In this document: piece by piece, positions 52,245-63,146 of the stretch
How the letters are laid out: every line of letters starts with the position of its first letter
Position numbering within the stretch: position 1 is the stretch's first letter
DNA from: Beroe forskalii
Lineage: Eukaryota > Ctenophora > Nuda > Beroida > Beroidae
DNA length: 64,000 bases
Direction of reading: 5' to 3'
NCBI GenBank assembly: GCA_011033025.1
Contig: WFMF01000020.1
Span: 806,001 to 870,000 of the forward strand
The notes under the pieces: model-generated
The model's database searches: none
Seen by the model: the letters and a program-made list of their open reading frames with translations, nothing else
What the model was told of the DNA's origin: nothing
Program-made: the position numbers and the translations under genes

Positions 52245-53159
52245 TGTCAGACGTTCGCGTTGTCTGACCCGCGGCCGCTGACATTGCTAAACACGTATAT
52301 CCCTGTCTGCGTTGCGCGGCGCGCTTCCCCAGAACAGGGAAACGCGGCGCGCGTACGCACACCTATGCGGGCTTGGGAAACGCCTTCGCTCCTGGTTCAA
52401 AGGCCGCGAGCGCTTGAGCATCTGCTCTGGTCAAATTTCGCTTAACACTTAAGCAAGTGCTAAAATGCCGATAAAGTGCTAAAATTTGAGGCGTGAAGTG
52501 ACAGCGCGCGCAGCGCGCAAGAGCGGGCTCTGGTTAGAGTAATGGTTAGAGTAATGGTTAAATGAACGCGCGCACGTCGCAATAACGGCAAAATTTGTTT
52601 AACGTACGTTGCCTTTGCAAAACACATGTACCCATTTCGCGTTGCGCGGCGTACGCACACATATTCGGGCTTAAAAACGGCTCAATGATTCCGGAGAGGA
52701 TGGGCGACGAGTAAGCGCTTAGAATTAGAATATTTTAAAGCCCGCATTAGTTGCTAAACACGTATATCCCTGTGTGGCTCGCGCGGCGCGCTTCCCCAGG
52801 GAAGCGCGCGGCGCGTACACACACCTATGCGGGCTTAGGAACCGCATTAGGTGCGCGTACCCACAGGGAAATTCGCCGCGCGCAACGAAAATAGGGATAT
52901 ATCCGTGTTAAACAACTTAAAATAATGGTGCTGGCTGAGGGCAAAATCGGCTCTGAAGGAAAAAAGATTATGAAATTTTGCCCTTATGCCTAAAGGCCGG
53001 TTTTAAAAGGGCCAGTTTTTCGTTGAAGTTTCTCCTAACCTGGCTTGCCGCGCCGCGCACTCCGTGCGCGTAACCAGGCTCCTGGTTAGGGCAACGTTGA
53101 AGTGGGGCCGATTAACTGAAAAGCAACATGCACAGGGTCAGGCAACGCGACGCCTGACA
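52245..53159. mobile_element. 0.9-kb GC-rich TIR element
   Basis: Starts TGTCAGACGTTCGCGTTGTC and ends GGGTCAGGCAACGCGACGCC then TGACA. Rich in GCGCGC and AACCAGG words. Related to the block starting 15894 in copy A. Confidence 0.65.
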
Positions 53160-53179
53160 TGAAAAATGATTTAGGTCAG

Positions 53180-53213
53180 ATGAATTGTAGAATTCTTCAA
53201 TTCTACAATTCAT
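53180..53213. repeat. Short perfect hairpin
   Basis: GAATTGTAGAATT, a 4-base loop, then AATTCTACAATTC, just outside the end of the GC-rich element. Confidence 0.7.
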
Positions 53214-53479
53214 ATACTGTTAAATTCATTCGATTGGCATTTTGCCTCTTGACAGCAAGCCTGCTGATCCAGCTGCAAGTGATGCGCAGCATGTTGCTTG
53301 GAAGGTCCACTAATCAATTGTAGGATGTTACCCTATCCTTGTGCATGGCGCAATGTTCCACATTTGGACGTCACTTTGCCATCCAGTCAGAAGATATAGG
53401 TGGGCAAGGTCCATCGACTAATTGATAGACAAACTGTCATTACATAACACTGATAATGAGTTTGGTCCAGTATGTGGTT

Positions 53480-55880
53480 TTTTATGCAATCTTCTCAGTT
53501 TATTATCTTTGGGATACAAATACAGTCATCTTTGTACAGTCAAGCCACAAAACTTTCCAACAGCTCTTTCCTTAGTCTTTGACAGGATCCAAGTGAGATA
53601 CCTTTATCAGAGATCTAGGCAGATCCAAACAAATGATACTGAGACACCAAAAATGATATGGTGTAATGAAAGCTAACACTGTGGCACACGGACTTGCGAC
53701 CGTGTTGTGGGGTTGAATGCATTTGACGGTTGCCCAACGCTCCCCCAACCACTATAGATGGTGTGTTAGTCTCATAAGCTTCAAGTTCATTCAGGAATTT
53801 AAGTTCATCATTAGTCTTTGTCCAGTGTAGGGAATTCAAAGCTCCATCTGGTCAAACTAGATCAAAAGATCAAGTCAACTGTCACATAAAGTGTAATGAG
53901 CACATTTGAAGGTGACTCTGTAGAGACGAAACAACCAGTGAAACAATGTCTCCATTCTGGGCGACTGTTTCCTTGCAAGCAAGGTATAAACAATTATCTT
54001 TGGGATACAAATATAGTCATCTTTGTACAGTCAAGCCACAAAACTTTCCAACAGCTCTTTCCTTAGTCTTTGACAGGATCCAAGTGAGATACCTTTATCA
54101 GAGATCTAGGCAGATCCAGTTTATTATTTTGTTATTTGATTCTGTTATCGTGATACACCATCCATCATGAATGTTTGGTGCTTTCTCGAAGTACCTATAT
54201 AATATTTGAATCTCCTCGGAGATTTTCGTGGTTGGTTGGTTTTCGTGGCTATTTATGAGAAATTATTCTTGTGTTGCATCTGCTTGATATTTTTAAATGG
54301 CTCAAAGATGACTCAATTTTTAAAAAGGCGGGTTAAAAAGCCGGCTAAATAAAGGCCGGCTAAGTAAAGGCCAAAAAGCGATGCTCATTTGTTGTGATTT
54401 ATGGCATTTTTCTCAAATAGTACCATTTTCGTGTCTGTTTTTGCTCCTTTTTTGTTGCATAATTTTGGTGCTTCCCTGAGAACAAAATCATTTTCAAATG
54501 ATACCTTTTTGCTTGCAATTTTGAACAAAGTTCCTGAAATGGTACCAATATTGTCTGTAATTTTTGGCACCTTTTTTAAATGGTACCATTGTTGATGATG
54601 ATATTTGGGCATTTTTCACTTTTGTGTACCTTTTGTTTCTATTTTTGCCCCTTTTACAACCCCATCCCCTTTTTTCAGTTGAGGAGGAAATTACACTGAG
54701 CTTCTTCTTTGTAGAACAAATACAGTCATCTTTGTAGTCAAGCCACAGAACTCTCCAACAACTCCAACCATAGTCTTTGACGGGATCCATGAAAGAAATG
54801 CCTTCATCAGAGAGCTAGGCAGATCCAAATAAAGCATGAGACACCAAAAATGATATGGTGTACTGAGAGCTAACACTGTGGCACACGGACTTGCGACTGT
54901 GTTGTGGGGTTGAATGCATTTGACGGGCGCCCAATGCTCCCCCAACCACAAGATGTAGTGTGTTAGTTTCAGAAGCTCCAAGTTCATCAAGGAAATTAAG
55001 TTCATCTATGTCTTTATCCAGTGTAGAGAAGATAAAGTTCCATCTGGTCCTAACAAGATCAAAAGATCAAGTCGACTGTGTTTACTTATAAACATAAATC
55101 AGGCTGTGACTCCGAAGAGACAAGAATGAACCAGATTATTATTATTATTATTATTAAATCATGATAATACATAACAAAATTACACATTATCAACCTCTTA
55201 TCGTAGGTGTAACATACCATTGTAAAAAGCTAGTAAAGTCTAATGAATTTATTAACCAGAGAAACAATGGGACTCCATTCTGGGCAACTTTACCCTTGCT
55301 TGCAAGGTTAAAACATCTTCTTTGTAGAACAAATACAGTCATCTTTGTAGTCAAGCCACAGAACTCTCCAACAACTCCAACCATAGTCTTTGACGGGATC
55401 CATGAAAGAAATGCCTTCATCAGAGAGCTAGGCAGATCCAAAAAAGCATGAGACACCAAAAATGATATGGTGTACTGAGAGCTAACACTGTGGCACACAG
55501 ACTTGCGACTGTGTTGTGGGGTTGAATGCATTTGACGGGCGCCCAACGCTCCCCCAACCACAAGATGTAGTGTGTTAGTTTCAGAAGCTCCAAGTTCATC
55601 AAGGAAATTAAGTTCATCAATGTCTTTATCCAGTGTAGGGAAGATAAAGTTCCATCTGGTCCTAAAAAGATCAAAAGATCAAGTCAACTGTGTATACTTG
55701 TAAACATAAATCAGGCTGCGACTCCGAAGAGACAAGAATGAACCAGAGAAACAATGGGACTCCATTCTGGGCAACTTTACCCTTGCTTGCAAGGTTAAAA
55801 CATCTTTGTAGAACAAATACAGTCATCTTTGTAGTCAAGCCACAGAACTCTCCAACAACTCCAACCATAGTCTTTGACAC
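53480..55880 (-). repeat. Tandem exon-like units of unknown gene
   Basis: A unit of about 490-600 bp occurs three times nearly whole (about 53510-53890, 54710-55135, 55320-55735) and twice in part (53995-54120, 55800-55880). On the minus strand a frame reading DELNFLDELGASETNT and VVGGALGARQMHSTPQH is conserved in frame between units despite base changes (one has DELKFLNELEAYETNT). That hints at a real, repeated coding exon or gene fragment. The family is not recognised, and the opposite strand is also partly open. Confidence 0.5.
54370..54670. repeat. Degraded GGTACC-satellite element
   Basis: Units with AAATGGTACCATTGTTG, ATGGTACCAATATTG and AAATGATACCTTTTT, related to the satellites at 44.7-45.3 and 21-23.5 kb. 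Inserted among the tandem units. Confidence 0.6.
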
Positions 55881-55899
55881 TGAGCTGATTGTTTAATCA

Positions 55900-56590
55900 A
55901 TTTCAACGTGGGGTGGGTTCATTTTTCAGTATGTGTCCCATATAACTGTGGCTGGGTGACATCACAGACCTTAATGTCAATCTTTTTGTATCCTTTACCT
56001 ATTTATTGCCCTAACCAAAACCCTAACCTCAATCCATACCCTTAACTTAACAAATCCTGGCCAATATCCTGATAGTTAGCCTTAAAGCACTAGATGTGCT
56101 TTTCTGAGTGATGTCAATATCATGGATAATGAAGTCTCAAATTATATGGAACACCAGCCCTTCTGTGTCAGAAAAAGGGGGTAACTCCACCTAGTTACTC
56201 CATTTTCTGGGAAAAGTGGTGCAGAAAATCTAGGAAAACTTTTCTGAAAGATGGACTGACACCTAACTTGAAATTTGAACTATACTTTGATGTACCTTGT
56301 TCAGCTGATCACTCATAAAACCATTTGTGAATGTCCAATCAATACCAAAATATGCATGGATACAGTTTGTGTCATAAGACAGTGACTGTAAAAATTTGAA
56401 GCATTTTTATCCAAAAGTAAGGAAGGAATTGCAAAATAAAGTCAGTTTCGGACCAGAACTGGAAGTTTTGGTCCAAAACTGACCAAATTTTGTTGTAGCT
56501 TGGCCATTATTATTATTGTTATGCTTATCATTAGGTATGTATCATGTCATTTCTTCATAGGGGTTCCAAGCATTAATGTGAAAGATAAGT
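55900..56590. other. Region upstream of PDS5
   Basis: About 690 bp between the tandem units and the PDS5 start codon. Expected to hold the PDS5 promoter and 5' UTR; no distinct element was identified. Confidence 0.4.
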
Positions 56591-56591
56591 C

Positions 56592-56666
56592 ATGTCAAAG
56601 CCACCTGCCCCCAACAAAGAAATTAGTGGTCAAATAGAGAAGAGTGAACTTTTAGAACGATTAAAG
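56592..56666 (+). CDS. PDS5 exon 1 (start codon)
   Basis: The ATG at 56592 gives MSKPPAPNKEISGQIEKSEL; the KEIS...RLK block matches the PDS5 N-terminus, which supports this start. Donor AAG/GTTTGT, phase 0. Confidence 0.85.
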
Positions 56667-59600
56667 GTTTGTTTCTCATAAATTTGAATTAATTATTTGT
56701 ATCATAGATAAATGTTATTGATTTTTGAGCTATGAAGTGATAAAGTCCAAATCTGGTTCAGTGCATGAATTTGACTACTGCAGTCTGCAAGTACTTTCTT
56801 ATGCTCTTATGGTGCCAATAATTGAACTAAAATAATGGCCAATTTATAGAGCATGTTTGCTTGATTAAGTCCCAGTTTATTACAGGAGTTTACCCCTTGG
56901 CCTCAATGAGATTAATCTCAAACCAAATGCTGACTAGATCCCAAGCAACTGACTTTTGCTCCATTTTAGACTCAGTAAATTTCTGTCCATGTTTATCATT
57001 TTACAGTCATTAAGTCTGAGACTCTAGAAAGTCATGTGCCTATGATAATTTCTCTTTCAGGCATGGGCTGCTTTCCTCTCAGAAATCGACCAGGAAGAAG
57101 ATAAGAGCGAGTTAGATCAGATCTGTGCCAGTCTAGTTTCTCCTGACCTCCTTGAGTACCAGGATGCAGATGTTAAGTTGTTTGTTGCTTGTTGTGCTGC
57201 AGATGTTCTGAGAATCTATGCTCCTGAGGCTCCATATGCTGATGAACAACTCAAGGTTTGCTGGAGAAGATTATTACTGGTTATGTTTGGCCTCTTATCT
57301 GGTGCTAACAGGGTACAAAATATGTGACAAAAATCCTCATTTTCAGCCACTTTTCAAATTTTTCCACTGGGAGAACCACCCCACCCCAGACAGAAATTGC
57401 ATTATAACTTCAAAACGAGATATTTGCTTATGTAACATAACTGCGAATCCTGATGCTTCTTGGGGCCATTTTACAAAATATTTCACAGTGTACTAATAGA
57501 CAATTATAATGTATCAGTAAATAACTGTTCTTAAATCTTTTAATGATCGTTTTCATGTTTAAATGCGTCCTCTTCTACACATTCCTAGAATTTGTGCAAT
57601 ATTCTCATGCCCTCCTCTCAAGGAAATCTTCATGATGTTTGTGGAGCAGCTTCGAGGTTTGGAGGATATTGAAGGCAAGAGTTTCAAGCGGTACTTCTAC
57701 CTGCTGGAGAACTTGGCATGTGTCAAGACCTTCATCTTATGCATGGAACTGGATGCACCAGATATCATTCTCAGCCTTTTCAGAACTTTCTTCCAGGTTC
57801 GTGCCTCCAAAAGATTGTTGTGTTCTGCAGTTGAAATCTCGAAACTTCATATGGTCACATGTGGTATCATTGGTGAATTTTGGATCTTTTTAAATTGAAT
57901 TTTGGGACTTCATGAGTATTAACAACAACGTTATATATCCCCAGATCTTCAACGACAGACATGTTGGGAAGGTACAAACGTTCATGGTGGACATCATGAT
58001 GACAGTGATGCAGGAGGGTGACTCCATACCCCAGGTAAAGTGTGGGGCTAACCGGCTAAACCCCCTCACTCTTGAGCTTTTGGTGGATATAAAAAGTCGC
58101 AAACACTAACAGGGCGTTTAATTGGGAAGGGGATTTTGGGAGCTCAAATTTAGGTTTTCTGTAAATAACGGAGGGCCCATCGTGTATTTGCTTTCTTGAT
58201 ATTTCACGCCTTTTTCCACGCTTCATTCATTTCCTGAGAGCTGCGAGTGTTTTCACTGGCAACGAAGCTTTTTGAGTAAACTTTTTGAACATTAACTAAA
58301 ACAGATTTTCCTCACAACCGTTTTTGTCCGCAGGATGTTATGGACATTATCCTGATGCACATCATACAGCCCTACAAGTCAAGGAAACCCGCTGCTCACA
58401 GACTAGCCAAGGAGCTTATTAACAAGAGTTCAGCTTACATGGAACCGAACATTCAGAAGTTCTTCAATGCAGCCCTGATGAAGGGTCTAGAGACCGATTC
58501 AGGTGGGGAACTTGAGAATTATATATTGAATATATTGAGTGTATTGTGTACTCATTTATACCGGTATTAAGTTACTCTCTCTAGAAATACATGATTAATT
58601 CCAATTATACATTATTTGCCTGTCAGTGTCCGATGTGTGCCCTAGGTGTGTCTTGTGTCCGATGTGTGCCCATGTATGCATCGGGCATTGCCAATACCCG
58701 AGTTACCATATAATATAGAACTATAGGTCGAAGGAGTAACCTAATACCACATATATGTAGTGAGCGCGAAGCGCGAACTATATATAGACGCATTATTGGC
58801 CGAAGCGAAGCTGAGGCCAATAATGGTTCGTTTTGGACGAGGCGAAGCCGAGTTCAAAACAATGTGGTATTAGGTACTCCTGAGACCTATGGTGATATTA
58901 CATGGGGGGGGGCCAACCCCCTCAATTTTGGTGGATATCAAAAAATCGCCAATAGGGGGTTTAATTTTGGGGGGTTTTGGGGGGTTTTGGGGGGTTTTAG
59001 GGGGCTTAATTCTTAGAGAAAAAAGGGGAATTTTTTTCTCAAATGGTACCATTTTTGTTCCTGATTTTTGCACTATTTCAAAATGGTACCATTTTTGGTC
59101 GTGATTTTTGGCGTTTTTTAGAAATGGTACCATTTTTGTTTCCGGTTTTTGGTACCATTTTTGTTAATGATTTTTAGAACTTTTATGAAATGGTACCATT
59201 TTCGATTCTGATTTTCAGCATCTTTTCAAATGGTACCATTTTGTTTCTGATTTTGCACCAATTCGAAATGGTACCATTTTTGTTCCTGATTTTGCACCAT
59301 TTCAAAATGGTACCATTTTTGGTCGTGATTTTTGCACCTTTTCAAAAATGGTACCATTTTTTGGTCCTGATTTTGGCGATTTTTAGAAATGGTACCATTT
59401 TTTGTTTCCGGTTTTGGTACCATTTTTTGTTTAGAATTTTTGGAACTTTTATGAAATGGTACCATTTTTGTTTCTGATTTTCAGCATCTTTTTCAAATGG
59501 TACCATTTAGATTCTGATTTTTTGCACCCTTTCGAAATGGTACCATTTTTGTTTCTGATTTTTTGCACCATTTCAAAATGGTACCATTTTTGGTCGTGAT

Positions 59601-62600
59601 TTTTGGCGATTTTCGGAAATGGTACCAAATTTGTGTCCGATTTTTTGCGCCTTTTCGAAATGGTACCTTTTTTATTCGCGATTTTTGGCAACTTTTTCAA
59701 ATGGTACCATTTTGTTTCTTCATTTTGGTGCTTTTTGAATCATACTAGAATAATTTTTGCTGTCGATAGGGGGTTTTATTTTGGGGGGTTTAATTTTTGC
59801 TGTCGATAGGGGGTTTAATTTTGGGGGGTTTAATTTAACCCCCTGGTGGATATAACAAATTTCCAATAGGGGGCTTAATTTTGGGGGGTTTTGGGGGGTT
59901 GGCCCCCCCCCCTACATGGCGAAATTACGTAAATTATGTGGTGGAAACTCATAAGAAATATGAAACATGACGTCTCATAGTTGTACTTGTATCAGGCGTC
60001 ATGGTGAGAATGCTCTCGCCGGTAATTGCATTTTTGTCGGGCCTCAAGACATGTACTTGTAGACATATGTCGATGGAATGCATATTGTGATGCCATGTAG
60101 CAATTTACCACAGTGAAGCAAGATAACGGCGTCATTTGAACAGCCTGTTGATCATTGGAGTCTCAAATACCACAAAATTCGAATATCTGCGTTCCAACCA
60201 AATTATTCAAATTGAATTGGCACTTGAGGCGGCAGGTATCGTTACTCGTGTAATGGTCCGCAAACAAATGTAGACAACTCACGTCATAAACTTTCTTATT
60301 GAATCTACGACGATGTCATCATTGTAAATACCCTATCAGCTCTTGGAAAATCCTATAACATGGGGTTATAGGATCCAAACGACTCTAAAAAGATATGTAG
60401 GCGACTCACGTCATAAACTTTCATATTGAATCTACGTCGGAGTCATCATTGTAGCTCGGGCTTATAGGGTCGGAAACGACCACATAACATGGGGTTATAG
60501 GATCCATCCCGACCCTATAATATTGAAATAACCCGATGTATATGGTTGCAAATAAGGGCTTATGAGCCATGTAATATATTATAGTTTATACCAGCCCTGT
60601 GAACTGTGGCTGTAACAGGATAAATACATCAAGGTGCGTTCTCGGGAAGTATCCCATAATGGACCCGACACGTATTTATGTATTTTATATACGTCAGGAC
60701 TATGCAATGATGATTTGATATATTGAGTATCGTAGGTCCCATGTCCTCGGCTAAACATCTCACAATATGTCAGGACTACACAGTCGAGTGTACGATTTAA
60801 TCAAGGAGCTGAACAGAGTGTGTCCCAGTATTCTGTTAGCAGTGCTTCCACAACTACAGGAGAAACTGAAGAGTGCCGATGTCAATGAAAGGCTCGAAGT
60901 TACCAGGTAGATATAAGATTTCAGGCGTATTTTGCATTCGCGTATTTTGCATTCGCGTATTTTGCATTCGCCATTGTTTTGGATTATATTTCAGTGTTGA
61001 GGTTTTGTTTTTGAAAAAGACGAAAAAGCGAAAGCATTCTTCTTTTAATAACCTGGCTGCATATTCCATACTGTTTCCATTCAAGTTCATTTCACTGTAG
61101 GATTGGATGGTTGAGAATCATTAGTATCAATGAGCTTAACATTACTCCCGCTGAGTTTAAAATAATTAAATTTAATTAAGTATGAACCTCCTTTTCCTCA
61201 GACTCCTGGCCGAAATGTTTTCTGACAAAGGCTCGGAACTGGCAACACAAAACAAGCAACTCTGGAGTTGTTTCCTGAGACGGTTTAACGACATAGAGGC
61301 TGCCGTGCGCGCTGAATGCGTCAGCACGTGCAAGAATTTCATCCTGAATCATCTGACTTTGAGTGATGTAAGTACTGTGCAAATGTATCGCTTTTTTTGG
61401 TTGTAAAGTGGCTATGTAAAGAATCGCTAATAGAACCTGGTTTAATTTTTGGGGGCTCAATTTTTAGGTATCAGAGTATTATTTTTTGTGGCATATTCAT
61501 CTTTTTTGGAGCGATATGATTATACTAAGAAGCATCGAGTCATGATTCGTGTAACGGTACTTCCATCCTCTTTTTTCAAATAGTTACACTCATACTTCAT
61601 GACATAAGGTATGCCTGGTTTAACAGAAGTTTTAATAAAACACACGGGGGATTCATTGAACTGAACTCATATCCTAACTTCCGGAATCCGGGGCTCCGTG
61701 CTTATTTCTAATATATTTTTGATGGTTTCAGTGGCTAATTTCACTGTCTTTCTTCGCCAATGGGGGTGGGCCTTTATTTTTTTGTATTTCGTTAAGAATA
61801 GAAATAAAATATTAAGGTGAACAAGGGAGGGAAAATTCTCAAGTCTATGATCCAACTATTCCTCAGGACTGCTACAAGTATTGGGCATATCAGATCTGAT
61901 AGTGATTTAAGGACACTGAGGATTAAAAATAGAATTTAAAAAAACGTCTATGATCCAACTATATTCCTCTAATCTAAATAACAATAAAAACCCCCACAGG
62001 ACTGCTACGCGAACCTTTGCAAGAGACACTGACCCTGACAGGTTATGCAGGAAAGTGGTATATGCTATAGCTTCTGAGATATCACTAGGATGACCCCCGA
62101 GCTCTTCCTTTATCTTACAGGTATGTGGATGCTATTCAGTCTCAAATAGACGGGGGTTGCAGCACAATTGCACTTTACTACGGATTGGGACTTTTGTTAT
62201 TTCATACTACACCCTCCCCGTTTAGACATTTTGAAAAATTTTGGACCCCTTGTTTTCCTAATCTTACAGGTCTGTGGATACTCTTCAGTCTCAAATAGAC
62301 AGGAAGGGGGGTTGCAGTTATTTGGATTGTTACTACGGTGGGGACCGTTATTTCACACCCTCCACGTTTAGACATTTTGAAAATTTTTACCCCCGAGCTC
62401 TTCCTTATCTAACAGGTCTGTGATACTAATTCCGGTCAAAAACCATGGAATTAAATTCTTCAAGATGGCATGGAATTGCGATGATTGATGAATTTGATTA
62501 TTCGAAAGTTGACGAATGCATTTTACAGGAACGAATGCTAGACAAGAAATGGCCGATTCGTCACCAAGCCATAATGAACGTAGCTCGGCTGTATAAAGAG

Positions 62601-62690
62601 ATAAACAACAAGAAAGACCCGACCAAGATACGACAAGTGGCTTGGATGCCCAACAAAGTCCTTCATACCTACTATCAGAACACTAGTCAG
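56592..62690 (+). CDS. PDS5 cohesin-associated protein, N-terminal part
   Basis: PDS5 binds cohesin and, with WAPL, sororin and Eco1-type acetyltransferase, controls sister-chromatid cohesion in the nucleus. Exons: 56592-56666, 57061-57255, 57623-57796, 57945-58034, 58334-58502, 60774-60906, 61202-61367, about 62000-62120, about 62529-62690. The conserved order of PDS5 blocks is visible: KEISGQIEKSELLERLK, LFVACCAADVLRIYAPEAPY, GLEDIEGKSFKRYFYLLENL, then RLLAEMFSDKGSELATQN and ERMLDKKW. About 430 residues of HEAT-repeat region are present against about 1300 in the family. Phase is continuous through exon 7. Exon 8 has frameshifts. No later exon is found before the opposing gene at 63.1 kb. 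Confidence 0.9.
57061..57255 (+). CDS. PDS5 exon 2
   Basis: 65 codons after acceptor CTTTCAG, with the family hallmark VACCAADVLRIYAPEAPY. Donor AAG/GTTTGC. Confidence 0.95.
57623..57796 (+). CDS. PDS5 exon 3
   Basis: 58 codons: EIFMMFVEQLRGLEDIEG, then RYFYLLENLACVKTFILC. Acceptor CTCAAG, donor CCAG/GTTCG. Confidence 0.95.
57945..58034 (+). CDS. PDS5 exon 4
   Basis: 30 codons, IFNDRHVGKVQTFMVDIMM then EGDSIPQ, aligning with the PDS5 HEAT region. Acceptor CCCCAG, donor GTAAAG. Confidence 0.9.
58334..58502 (+). CDS. PDS5 exon 5
   Basis: DVMDIILMHIIQPYKSRKP and ANI-type helix region (MEPNIQKFFNAALMKG). Ends with one base before GTGGGG. Confidence 0.9.
58713..58891. mobile_element. ~180-bp MITE
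   Basis: ATAGGTC and GTAACCTAATACCACAT at the left, ATGTGGTATTAGGTAC and GACCTAT at the right, with GCGAAGC words inside. Lies in PDS5 intron 5. Confidence 0.75.
58904..59912 (-). mobile_element. 1-kb G/C-ended element with GGTACC satellite (PDS5 intron)
   Basis: Almost the exact inverse of 44480-45481: same ends, same GATATCCACC stretch, same AAATGGTACCATTT units. Flanked by TACAT. The close identity implies recent movement. ORFs on both strands (LVPF/WYHF repeats) are repeat translations. Confidence 0.85.
59920..60770. other. PDS5 intron with a two-unit repeat
   Basis: GACTCACGTCATAAACTTTC and TATTGAATCTACG occur at about 60278 and 60405, and CATGGGGTTATAGGATCC at 60360 and 60488. Nothing else recognised. 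Confidence 0.6.
60774..60906 (+). CDS. PDS5 exon 6
   Basis: VYDLIKELNRVCPSILLAVL then PQLQEKLKSADVNERLEVT, a conserved HEAT segment. Phase fits exons 5 and 7. Three GCGTATTTTGCATTC units follow in the intron. Confidence 0.9.
61202..61367 (+). CDS. PDS5 exon 7
   Basis: LLAEMFSDKGSELATQNKQL then WSCFLRRFNDIEAAVRAEC; very close to the vertebrate block. Donor GAT/GTAAGT. Confidence 0.95.
61840..61880 (+). repeat. Extra copy of the PDS5 exon 8 acceptor
   Basis: TCTATGATCCAACTATTCC, then CTCAG/GACTGCTAC, repeats the intron and first nine exon bases of the junction at 62000 (CACAG/GACTGCTAC). Confidence 0.65.
62000..62120 (+). CDS. PDS5 exon 8 (frameshifted)
   Basis: Similarity moves between frames. 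DCYANLCKRH continues as DPDRLCRKVVYAIASEISLG only if one extra T in CACTGACCC is skipped, and the final TPELFLYLT lies in another frame. This is a sequence error or real damage. Both its acceptor and its donor have duplicated copies in the flanking introns. Confidence 0.6.
62121..62418 (+). repeat. ~147-bp donor-type tandem repeat after PDS5 exon 8
   Basis: TTATCTTACAG/GTATGTGG of the exon end recurs at 62269 (AATCTTACAG/GTCTGTGG) and 62415 (TATCTAACAG/GTCTGTGA). CTCAAATAGAC and ATTTTGAAAA sequences lie between. The copies at 62120 and 62415 share GAGCTCTTCC of the exon. Confidence 0.75.
62529..62690 (+). CDS. PDS5 exon 9 (last seen)
   Basis: ERMLDKKWPIRHQAIMNVAR then WMPNKVLHTYYQNTSQ, clearly PDS5. 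The donor GTAAGA is good. The acceptor is uncertain because the frame is open to 62445 upstream. Confidence 0.85.
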
Positions 62691-62794
62691 GTAAGAAATA
62701 GTTAGTTTTCGGGTTATGTTTCATTTTATCAAAATTTAAAATGTCAGAAAAAAAACCGGTGATAAATTTTGAATTTTCATTTGCGGTTCTGAAT

Positions 62795-62937
62795 GGTTCT
62801 AGGTCATTTGGCCTAACTGGACATTTGGCCTAACGCCTTAAACTCAAGAAATACTCAAGAAATTTTGAATTTATTTCTCTCCCCTGACCCTAACCAGTGT
62901 TAGGCCAGATGTCCAGTTAGGCCAAATGACCGAATAC
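62795..62937. mobile_element. ~140-bp MITE with 10-bp target duplication
   Basis: Inverted arms GGTCATTTGGCCTAACTGG and CCAGTTAGGCCAAATGACC, each with a second GGCCTAAC unit. GTTCTGAATG flanks both sides. Confidence 0.8.
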
Positions 62938-63091
62938 CGTTCTGAATGATAGCAACTTTTCGTATCTCAAGACGAATGTGATGCAATCAAAAGCTATATC
63001 TCCCATGTTTAAAATTTCGATTTCGGACTCCATTTTTGCTCCGAGGCCCAACATGGACAATATTGGACCAATGGACTCGTCTGATGGAAAC

Positions 63092-63146
63092 TGTTCAAAG
63101 TGGTGGGCCAGGTCGAGGTAGGATTGGTAGGCTTTATCTGCAGCAC
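63092..63146 (-). CDS. TTC29-like exon, low end uncertain
   Basis: ADKAYQSYLDLAHHFE after acceptor CTTCAG. Similarity fades after FEQ. Possible donors (GTTTCC here, GTCCAA at 63068) are weak, so the exon may be truncated. Confidence 0.5.

Noticed and set aside
61176..61460. 94-codon minus-strand ORF
   Set aside because: Antisense shadow of PDS5 exon 7.
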